Below are positions 34,404-41,647 of a stretch of 64,000 nt of DNA, one piece after another (the first letter of the stretch is position 1; each line of letters begins with the position of its first letter). Source of the stretch: Micavibrio sp964400125 (GTDB lineage: Bacteria > Pseudomonadota > Alphaproteobacteria > Micavibrionales > Micavibrionaceae). The stretch covers positions 1 to 64,000 of the forward strand of contig CAYNSR010000002.1 in assembly GCA_964400125.1 (NCBI GenBank), written 5' to 3'. The position numbers were made by a program, and so were the translations under genes. The notes below the pieces were generated by a model that was not told the origin of the DNA, did not search any database, and worked only from the letters and a program-made list of their open reading frames with translations.

Positions 34404-36194
34404 TCAGACGTTCATGCCGACGACAGGCGCGGCGCGGCGCTGCTGTTCTGCGGCAGCAACGGTCATGGCGGGGTCTACATCGGCATCCGGTGCGGGCGTG
34501 GGGGATGTGACCGCCGCTGCGGTAAAGGATGTCGTCAGGCTGCCCTGAGCTTTCTCCAGCGACGATCCAGACACAAGCCCCGCCGCCGACGTGCCTGTGC
34601 GTGTTTCATCCGGGGTGTAGGTTTGTGTTGAATAAGTCGGTTCTGTATTATTTTTTTCAATCCGAGATTCTATCGTGTCCCTGTTGGCGTGACGTTCACG
34701 GTACTTATCGTAATTTTGTTGCAGTTCACGAATTTCGCCCCTAGCCGCCGGGTCTCCGGCATTCGCCTTCTTCTCGAGTTCATCCAATTTTTCTCGAAAT
34801 TGGTTGTGGCGATCTTCCCGCTCCCGCAACTTTTCTAGTTCTTTTAATTCTTTTTGTAATTCTATGCTGTCTTCACCTTTTTCGGCCCTTAATTTTTCGA
34901 TGAAATTTTCTTTTTCTTCAATTTTTTGACGCGTTCTGTCGAAAGCAGGAAGTAAGCGATTCTGGATAGCTTCAACATAATCGCCTTGCTCGCTATTCAG
35001 TTTCCCTTGAGCCTCATCACGCACAATGCGCTTTGCATCAGACGTCCTCAGATAGGCATTGTCAGGGTCGCTGTCTCGCAGGTGCTTGACCAGAGCTGCA
35101 TCCAGATCTGATGTCATGCCGTTTTGCGCCAGTTTTTCTTTCGCTTGCTTTAGTTGTTCATTATCGACATCTTCACCATTTCGATGGCGCTCAAGAAGGT
35201 CGAATTCTTTTCCCAGTCCTGCTTCTTCATATGCGCTGCGTATAGCGCCATGGTTCTCTTGCCATGCGGCATCTTTCAGTTCTGCCTCCTGTGCAGGATC
35301 GGCACCTATTTTGGATTCTTCGTAGTCTGCGTTTGCCGTTTCAAGCGCGGCGGCAGCAGATTCTATTTTCTCCCGGAGGATTTTTTCCTTTTCAAGAAAA
35401 GTTCCGTGATTGTCTCTTTCCAGAGTGGTAACTTGTGTTTGTGTTGTTTCTATTTGTATGTCTGTTATTGCGATCTTTGCTTCAAGCTCTGTGATTCGTC
35501 CCTGACAGGCGGAAATTTCCTGAAGTATAAGTTTCTGGTCCGCCAGAAGAACACTGCGGAAGTCACTGATTAACTGGTACACATCAAGCTGCGCCCTGTT
35601 TCGCTTTTTTTCTTCCCGTTCCTCCCTCTCACCCGGCGTCTCGCCGCCTGCCCCCGTCAAACGATCCCCCGGCGAGACACGTGTGGCGGAGATGTGCTCT
35701 GCGGTGAATCCGTTATCGATGATTCCCGCCGTCATGGCGTTTTCTTTCAGGCGGGCCCTTTCGGCGGTGGTATAATCATAATGTTCGGTCATGCCATGCG
35801 CCGCACGCCATGCCGTGACATCGGTGGCGGGCAGGAAAAGACTGGCGAGGGATACGGCAATCGGTTTTTGTGCCGGGTGCGCGTCCGGTATCGCGGCGGG
35901 TTGCGCCTGTGTTGGCGCATCCGGTTCTGGCCGGGCGGGTGGTGTCGGTGTATCGCTTGTGGCGTATTGCGGTTGCGGTGACGTGTCACGGGCGGTTGCG
36001 GGTGTTGCGGTCGCGGGTTGTTTCTGAACGGGCGCTTTCCCGTCCGGCGCAGCAGCGGACGGGCCGGGGGCCTTGTCATAGCCGGCCGGTGTTTTCGCCC
36101 AGCGCGCGTCCATAATATCGACGGCGACAGGTTTGGTAGCAGAGCCTTTGGTTTTATCCGGTGTTGTGATCGCCACAATGTCCCCCGCAGACAT
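34404..36194 (-). CDS. Hypothetical coiled-coil protein
   Basis: A 596-residue unrecognised protein, without signal peptide or membrane helix. Residues 30-110 are Pro/Ala/Gln-rich and probably disordered. Residues about 190-500 form long coiled coils rich in E, K, Q and L (for example ELQKELKELEKLREREDRH). The tail is Thr/Ser/Ala-rich. The coiled-coil DNA is AT-richer than both ends, giving the gene a mosaic look. It ends about 100 bases upstream of the M23 gene on the same strand. The short segment YDYTTAERARLKENAM near residue 140 may mark a small folded part. Function unknown. Confidence 0.75.
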   Translation of the reverse strand: MSAGDIVAITTPDKTKGSATKPVAVDIMDARWAKTPAGYDKAPGPSAAAPDGKAPVQKQPATATPATARDTSPQPQYATSDTPTPPARPEPDAPTQAQPAAIPDAHPAQKPIAVSLASLFLPATDVTAWRAAHGMTEHYDYTTAERARLKENAMTAGIIDNGFTAEHISATRVSPGDRLTGAGGETPGEREEREEKKRNRAQLDVYQLISDFRSVLLADQKLILQEISACQGRITELEAKIAITDIQIETTQTQVTTLERDNHGTFLEKEKILREKIESAAAALETANADYEESKIGADPAQEAELKDAAWQENHGAIRSAYEEAGLGKEFDLLERHRNGEDVDNEQLKQAKEKLAQNGMTSDLDAALVKHLRDSDPDNAYLRTSDAKRIVRDEAQGKLNSEQGDYVEAIQNRLLPAFDRTRQKIEEKENFIEKLRAEKGEDSIELQKELKELEKLREREDRHNQFREKLDELEKKANAGDPAARGEIRELQQNYDKYRERHANRDTIESRIEKNNTEPTYSTQTYTPDETRTGTSAAGLVSGSSLEKAQGSLTTSFTAAAVTSPTPAPDADVDPAMTVAAAEQQRRAAPVVGMNV

Positions 36195-36400
36195 CGTTTT
36201 TCATATGTCGAAATGTCCGCACCCCTATCATCGTTGAAAAACTTTAAAATTATGTAAAATATTGCATTTTAGATAAATTTTCCCTTTTGCCCTCCGGGGC
36301 TGCGAACCCGCTCTTTTGGGATTGCGGCCTTGCAAAAATGGCCGGGGATGGTAGAAAAAGTCCGGTTTTTTGATGAAACAGACCCCGGAAAGGGCCAGAA
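36195..36400. other. Divergent intergenic region upstream of sucC
   Basis: A 206-base gap, AT-rich at its left end (TTGAAA near 36234, then several A/T runs), which can hold promoters for sucC and for the coiled-coil gene. I see no convincing hairpin or repeat. Confidence 0.4.
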
Positions 36401-37579
36401 ATGAACATTCACGAATATCAGGGCAAATCTCTCCTTAAAAAATACGGCGTGGCCGTGCCGGAAGGTTTTGCCGCCATGAACGTGGAAGAGGCTGTCGCCG
36501 GGGCGAAAAAGCTCGGCGGCCCGGTCTGGGTGGTGAAGGCGCAGATTCACGCGGGCGGTCGCGGCAAGGGTGGCGGCGTCAAGGTCGTCAAATCCATCGA
36601 GGACGTACAGGCTGAAGCAACCCGCATGCTCGGCATGCAACTGGTCACGCACCAGACCGGGCCGGAAGGGCAGAAGGTTCGTCGCCTGTATATCGAACAG
36701 GGCTGCGATATCGCCCGTGAGCTTTATTGTTCCGTGGTGATGGATCGCGGATCCAGCCGGGTGACCTTCATGGTCTCGACCGAAGGCGGTATGGATATCG
36801 AAGAGGTGGCGGCGAAACATCCCGAAAAAATCGTCAAGGTTGCGATCGATCCGGCGACCGGGATACAGCCCTTTCATGCGCGGAAACTGGCCTTCGGTCT
36901 CGGCCTTGACGGGGATGCCAACAAGAATGCGGTGAAATTCATGATGTCGGTTTACAAGGCATTCATGGAACTGGACGCGTCGCAGGTGGAAATCAACCCT
37001 CTGGTCGTAACCAGAGGCGGCGATATCATCGCGCTTGATGCGAAAATGAACTTCGACGACAACGCCCTGTTCCGTCATCCCGATATCGCGGCCATGCGCG
37101 ATGAAGATGAAGAGGACGCGAATGAACGTCTGGCCAAGGACCATGACCTGTCCTATGTGCGTCTTAACGGCAATATCGGTTGCATGGTCAACGGCGCGGG
37201 CCTCGCCATGGCGACGATGGATATCATCAAGCTTTACGGCGGCGAACCGGCGAATTTCCTCGACGTTGGCGGCGGCGCCACGACCGAGCGCGTGACGGCG
37301 GCCTTCAAGATCATTCTTTCTGATCCGAATGTCAAAGGCGTTCTGGTGAATATTTTCGGCGGCATCATGAAATGCGACATCATCGCCAACGGCGTCATCG
37401 CGGCGGCAAAGGAAGTCAGCTTAAGCGTTCCGCTGGTGGTGCGTCTGGAAGGGACCAATGTCGAACTGGGCAAGAAAATCCTGCGCGAAAGCGGGCTGCC
37501 GATTATTGCTGCTGATAATCTGGCCGAGGCTGCGCAAAAAGTGGTCGAGGCAACCAAGAAGGCGATGAAGGCGGCCTGA
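36401..37579 (+). CDS. sucC: Succinyl-CoA ligase (ADP-forming) beta subunit
   Basis: ATP-grasp subunit of succinyl-CoA synthetase (392 residues). MNIHEYQGKSLLKKYGV is the signature start; AQIHAGGRGKGGGVK, EINPLVVT and GIMKCDIIA follow. It makes succinate and ATP/GTP from succinyl-CoA with SucD. The partner gene is not adjacent: a reversed two-gene block separates them by about 1.9 kb. Ribosome-binding site GAAAGGGCCAGAA. Confidence 0.97.
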   Translation: MNIHEYQGKSLLKKYGVAVPEGFAAMNVEEAVAGAKKLGGPVWVVKAQIHAGGRGKGGGVKVVKSIEDVQAEATRMLGMQLVTHQTGPEGQKVRRLYIEQGCDIARELYCSVVMDRGSSRVTFMVSTEGGMDIEEVAAKHPEKIVKVAIDPATGIQPFHARKLAFGLGLDGDANKNAVKFMMSVYKAFMELDASQVEINPLVVTRGGDIIALDAKMNFDDNALFRHPDIAAMRDEDEEDANERLAKDHDLSYVRLNGNIGCMVNGAGLAMATMDIIKLYGGEPANFLDVGGGATTERVTAAFKIILSDPNVKGVLVNIFGGIMKCDIIANGVIAAAKEVSLSVPLVVRLEGTNVELGKKILRESGLPIIAADNLAEAAQKVVEATKKAMKAA

Positions 37580-37601
37580 TCTGGAGACCGGAGCCTTTCG
37601 T

Positions 37602-38345
37602 TCAGGCGTTTTCGGGAGGTCTGCGGCAGACGGCCAGTATTGATACGCCAAAGGGCAGAGTCGTCCGGCGCAGTAGAAAGCGTTCCGAACCGAAAACATG
37701 GCTGAGGATCGTATTGACAATACGGGATCGGGGCATGACGTCGTCGGCGCGATCACTCAGGTGCAACGCCATTCGTAAAAAACGAACGGCAACCACGATC
37801 GGAAAAAGCCAGAAATTGTAATAAGAAATAAATTCGATCTTATACCCTGCGTTTTTCAGGAGTGTGGTAAAGCCACATTTTTTGTAGCGGCGTTTATGGT
37901 GATGGATGCTGTCGTGGTACGACCATAAAAACGGGTGGGCAGGAACGGTGAAAATGGCGTATCCACCCGGTTTGGTTATTGCGTACAATGCCTTGATGCT
38001 TTCCTGATCCTCATCGACATGTTCAATGACATCGAAGGCGCAGACAATATCAAAGGGGTCCTGATAGGGAATGTTATGTGGCAGTGTTCCTGACGTAATA
38101 TCGCACCCGGAGATGTTTTTTGCGTTCTGCCGGGCAAAATCTTCCGGTTCCATTCCGGCTACGCTGCCGAATGACCCGAGCATTCGCAAATTGGCACCGG
38201 GTCCGCATCCGACCTCAAGAATGGATGGAGATGCAGGCAGGACAAGATTACTGATGATAGAACGAAGAATATTGCGGCGGCCTTCATACCACCAGTGCAC
38301 TTCCTGAATTTCAGCCATCCTTTTGTATGCGAATGGTTCCATCAT
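37602..38345 (-). CDS. Class I SAM-dependent methyltransferase
   Basis: About 247 residues, with a Rossmann-type methyltransferase core. ILEVGCGPGANLRML is motif I, PFDIVCAFDVIEHVDED the motif II-III region, and KPGGYAIFTVPAHPFLW the post-motif strand. The C-terminal part has hydrophobic stretches (YYNFWLFPIVVAVRFL), so membrane association is possible. The start codon overlaps the stop of the glycosyltransferase gene (ATGA), so they are coupled. Acceptor unknown; a sugar or lipid-linked sugar is a reasonable inference. Gap of 22 bases to the convergent sucC end. Confidence 0.87.
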   Translation of the reverse strand: MMEPFAYKRMAEIQEVHWWYEGRRNILRSIISNLVLPASPSILEVGCGPGANLRMLGSFGSVAGMEPEDFARQNAKNISGCDITSGTLPHNIPYQDPFDIVCAFDVIEHVDEDQESIKALYAITKPGGYAIFTVPAHPFLWSYHDSIHHHKRRYKKCGFTTLLKNAGYKIEFISYYNFWLFPIVVAVRFLRMALHLSDRADDVMPRSRIVNTILSHVFGSERFLLRRTTLPFGVSILAVCRRPPENA

Positions 38346-39280
38346 GGATTCCTGTCGTGACGATTGAGAACTTCCCTGACAATGAACAGGGGGCGGCCCT
38401 TGACCTCCATGTAGATGCGACCGATATATTCTCCGGCAATGCCGATGCAGATCAGTTGCAGGGAACTGAAGAAGGTTATAATGGTCGCCAGCGATGCCCA
38501 TCCCGCGATGGTGCGGTAAAAGAAATAGGATAAAAAGGCATAAAGTCCGAGCCCCACGGCAAGAATCGCACCAAGTAGGGCAAAAAGGAGACTGATCCGC
38601 AGGGGTCTGATTGAAAATCCGCTGATCGCATCAAAGGCCAGTTTGACCAGTTTGATAAAATTGTATTTTGTTTTGCCAGCAAAGCGCGCCTCGCGTTTGT
38701 AGAGGAGTGCCTCCTGCCGGAATCCCACCCATGAGATCATACCGCGTGTGAAGCGGTGTTGCTCGTGCATCTCCAGAAAATGGTCGACGGCGCGGCGGGT
38801 CATCAGGCGAAAATCGCCGGTGTTTTTTGGGATATGAACATCTGAAAGCCAGGACAGGACACGGTAGAATGTCTCTGCCAGAAGCAATTTTATACGCGGT
38901 TCTCCTGCGCGGGTTTCGCGCTGTCCGTAAACCACATCGCATCCGGTGCGCATACGCTCCAGCATCGGTCCCAGAAGTTCTGGTGGATCTTGCAGGTCGG
39001 CATCCAGCAGAAAAATATAATCGCCTCTGGCATAGGTCAGTCCGGCTGTCGTTGCGGCCTCGTGGCCGAAATTGCGTGAAAAATCGAGCCCAACGACGGA
39101 CGGGTCCCGCTCACAAAAGGATTGTATGATCGGGTAGGTCTGGTCATGTGAGCCGTCATTCACGAAGATGATTTCGTAGGTTTTGACGTCTGCTGCTTCG
39201 CAGGCAGCCTTCACGCGTTTATAGGTCTCGGGAAGGTTTTCCTGCTCATTATAACAGGGAATGACGACGGACAGATCCAT
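38342..39280 (-). CDS. Family 2 glycosyltransferase, GtrB / DPM1-like
   Basis: A 312-residue polyprenyl-phosphate glycosyltransferase. MDLSVVIPCYNEQENLPE opens the GT-A fold, FLLDADLQDPPE has the DxD-type metal site, and two C-terminal membrane helices (about residues 225-285) anchor it. The start at 39280 fits the family; a longer in-frame extension to 39373 is rejected. The family transfers a sugar to undecaprenyl phosphate for later use in glycosylation of surface polymers. With the methyltransferase it forms a two-gene unit set between sucC and sucD in reverse orientation. Confidence 0.9.
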   Translation of the reverse strand: MDLSVVIPCYNEQENLPETYKRVKAACEAADVKTYEIIFVNDGSHDQTYPIIQSFCERDPSVVGLDFSRNFGHEAATTAGLTYARGDYIFLLDADLQDPPELLGPMLERMRTGCDVVYGQRETRAGEPRIKLLLAETFYRVLSWLSDVHIPKNTGDFRLMTRRAVDHFLEMHEQHRFTRGMISWVGFRQEALLYKREARFAGKTKYNFIKLVKLAFDAISGFSIRPLRISLLFALLGAILAVGLGLYAFLSYFFYRTIAGWASLATIITFFSSLQLICIGIAGEYIGRIYMEVKGRPLFIVREVLNRHDRNP

Positions 39281-39393
39281 GGGCGCAATACCGCATTTGT
39301 AAAAAATCGCGCAAGTGTAACGCAGATGGCGGGGGGAGGGGATAAAAATATCATCTGTTTTCGTGTTATGCAAACAAAACGCCGCGCTGGCCG

Positions 39394-39421
39394 TTGATTT
39401 CTCTGTGCCGCGCCGTATAAA
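39394..39421 (+). promoter_or_regulatory. Putative promoter of sucD
   Basis: TTGATT (39394-39399), a 16-base spacer, TATAAA (39416-39421), 36 bases upstream of the sucD start. It would give sucD its own promoter, as needed after separation from sucC. Confidence 0.5.
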
Positions 39422-39457
39422 GGTGCGGAGAAATCATTCAAATGGAGTTTGCGTATT

Positions 39458-40333
39458 ATGGCCGTTCTGGTGAACAAGGATACCAAGGTGATCTGTCAGG
39501 GTTTCACCGGGTCGCAGGGAACATTCCATTCCGAACAAGCCATCGCCTACGGTACGAAAATGGTCGGCGGCGTGACCCCGGGCAAGGGGGGGCAGACCCA
39601 TCTGGGCCTTCCGGTCTTCAACACGGTGGATGAGGCCCGCGCAAGGACGGGCTGCAACGCGTCGGTGATTTATGTGCCGCCGCCCTTTGCCGCCGATTCC
39701 ATTCTGGAAGCTGTCGATGCGGGAATTGAACTGGTTATTTGCATTACCGAAGGCATTCCGGTACTCGACATGGTGCGGGTCAAGCGCGGGTTGCAGGAGT
39801 CGCGCACCCGGCTGATCGGGCCGAACTGTCCCGGTGTGATTACGCCGGATGAATGCAAGATCGGGATCATGCCCGGCCATATCCACAAACGCGGCAAGAT
39901 CGGCGTGGTGTCGCGCTCCGGTACGCTGACCTATGAGGCCGTCGCCCAGACGACGGCGGCGGGCCTTGGTCAAACCACCTGCATCGGTATCGGCGGTGAT
40001 CCGGTCAACGGCACCAATTTTATCGATTGCCTTGAATTGTTCCATAACGACCCGGAAACAGAAGCCATCATCATGATCGGTGAAATCGGCGGCAGCGCCG
40101 AAGCCGACGCGGCGGAATGGTACAAGGCGCAGAAAACCAAAAAGCCCATCGCCGGGTTTATCGCCGGAGTCACGGCCCCCAAGGGCAAGCGCATGGGCCA
40201 TGCCGGGGCGATTATTTCCGGCGGCAACGATACGGCGGAAGCCAAGATCGAGGCGATGAAATCCGCCGGTTTCGTCGTGGCCGACAGCCCCGCCGGGCTG
40301 GGGGAAGCCGTGCTGAAGGCACTGGCGGCCTGA
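39458..40333 (+). CDS. sucD: Succinyl-CoA ligase (ADP-forming) alpha subunit
   Basis: CoA-binding and phosphohistidine subunit of succinyl-CoA synthetase, 291 residues. CQGFTGSQGTFHSEQAIAYG and GGVTPGKGGQTHLGLPVF form the CoA site, ITEGIPVLDM and GPNCPG follow, and MGHAGAIISGG holds the active-site His. Start at MAVLVNKDTKV; three codons upstream lies another in-frame start. Separated from sucC and from sucA by other genes. Confidence 0.97.
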   Translation: MAVLVNKDTKVICQGFTGSQGTFHSEQAIAYGTKMVGGVTPGKGGQTHLGLPVFNTVDEARARTGCNASVIYVPPPFAADSILEAVDAGIELVICITEGIPVLDMVRVKRGLQESRTRLIGPNCPGVITPDECKIGIMPGHIHKRGKIGVVSRSGTLTYEAVAQTTAAGLGQTTCIGIGGDPVNGTNFIDCLELFHNDPETEAIIMIGEIGGSAEADAAEWYKAQKTKKPIAGFIAGVTAPKGKRMGHAGAIISGGNDTAEAKIEAMKSAGFVVADSPAGLGEAVLKALAA

Positions 40334-40424
40334 ACGATCCGGTACACCATCGGTTCAAGGCCCCTTGGCGACCGGGGTTTGCTTCGCTAGACTTATCAGG
40401 TCACAAAGCGAGGGGAGGGTATCC

Positions 40425-41021
40425 ATGCCGCAATTGAGCAGTTTCAATGACGACCAGCGCCAGCTTCTGGTTGCGCTGCCCTATCGGGTTGGCCTCTGGG
40501 TCAGCAGCAGCGATTCATCCGGCGGCGACGATGCCGACCGGGCCGAAATGGCGGCGTTGACCACCATCGTCACCGGTTTTGCCGAAGACTTCCTGAAATC
40601 CGAATTCGTCCAGCGCCTGATGGAAGAAACCGTCGCCTGTCAGGCCGACTGGGAAAAATGGAACGGCAATATCGATGAGGTTCCGGCGGAATGCACACGC
40701 GCGATCGATATCCTGTCCGAGATGCTCGACCGCAAGGAATTGACGTCTTTTAAGCTGACGCTGATGGAAATTGCGCATTCCGTTGCCATGGCCTATCGTG
40801 AAGAAGATATGGTGGGCGGGCTTGCGTCTCGTTTGCAGGTCTATAGCCGGATTGTGCTGAACAGGCTTCAGGCGATCCTGAACAGGCGCAAGGTGCGCAC
40901 GGTTGAGGAGTTGCTGAACGTTTCCGCCGCAGAACAGGCGGCCATTGACCGTCTGGCGCGGGCGCTTGAAATCGGTAAAACGAGAACCCCTCCGGCGGCG
41001 ACAGCCGTCGTCGTGGCATGA
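40425..41021 (+). CDS. Hypothetical protein, first of two tandem paralogues
   Basis: A 198-residue helical, soluble protein of unknown function. Near its start it has LVALPYRVGLWVSSSDSSGGDDADRAEM, which is shared almost exactly with the next gene (LMSLPYRAGLWVSASDSTGG), showing a tandem duplication. The second half also aligns (a helix with SFKLTLMEIAHSVAMAYRE). ATG follows GAGGGGAGGGTATCC. No membrane helix, no catalytic motif recognised. It follows sucD by about 90 bases. Confidence 0.75.
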   Translation: MPQLSSFNDDQRQLLVALPYRVGLWVSSSDSSGGDDADRAEMAALTTIVTGFAEDFLKSEFVQRLMEETVACQADWEKWNGNIDEVPAECTRAIDILSEMLDRKELTSFKLTLMEIAHSVAMAYREEDMVGGLASRLQVYSRIVLNRLQAILNRRKVRTVEELLNVSAAEQAAIDRLARALEIGKTRTPPAATAVVVA

Positions 41022-41035
41022 GGAAGGAATAGCGT

Positions 41036-41629
41036 ATGGCCTATCTTGACCCGTTTTCGCCGGATGAACGCGATCTTTTGATGTCTCTGCCCTATCGAGC
41101 GGGGTTATGGGTTAGCGCCAGCGATTCGACCGGCGGCCACATAGCCGATGCGTCGGAACTGGACGCTCTCGAAAAAACCATACAGGGGCTGGCGCAGGGC
41201 ATGTTTGAATCCGCGCTGGTGCATGAAATCATGGCTGGAACCTTCCTCCGCCGCGCCGAATGGCCGGAATGGGCGAAGCATTATGCTGCCACGCCCGATG
41301 ATTGCAAACGGGCGATTGCGGCGATGCAGACCCGCAATATTCCTTCCCGCGATATCGAGGCCTTCCGCCGTATGCTGATGCAGATTGGTCTGGAAGTGGC
41401 ACGGGCCTTTCGCGAATACGACCGCAACGATCCCGTCCTTCACCGCCTGACGCGCCGGATCAGCATGACGGTCGAGCGTTTCTTCGGCGCCCTGCAGGGC
41501 GAAAAATACGCCCCGGAAAATATCCTCAATATCAGCTACAGCGAAGACATCGCCCTGAACACCCTCGCCAATGCCTTGCGCGGGGAGGTTGATTCGGCTG
41601 CAGAGGCGCGGATCATGATCGGCAACTGA
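41036..41629 (+). CDS. Hypothetical protein, second of two tandem paralogues
   Basis: A 197-residue paralogue of the preceding protein, with the same N-terminal segment FSPDERDLLMSLPYRAGLWVS and a matching helical body (DIEAFRRMLMQIGLEVARAFREYD aligned to the other copy in this part). It starts 14 bases after the first gene, so both are probably one transcript. The two copies have diverged over most of their length except the start motif. Convergent with the prepilin-like operon, 18 bases away. Confidence 0.75.
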   Translation: MAYLDPFSPDERDLLMSLPYRAGLWVSASDSTGGHIADASELDALEKTIQGLAQGMFESALVHEIMAGTFLRRAEWPEWAKHYAATPDDCKRAIAAMQTRNIPSRDIEAFRRMLMQIGLEVARAFREYDRNDPVLHRLTRRISMTVERFFGALQGEKYAPENILNISYSEDIALNTLANALRGEVDSAAEARIMIGN

Positions 41630-41647
41630 CCCGCCGATTCAACAAGG

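Noticed and set aside
36269..37144. Open frame of 291 codons antisense to sucC
   Set aside because: Shadow of a conserved enzyme; no domain and no ribosome-binding site.
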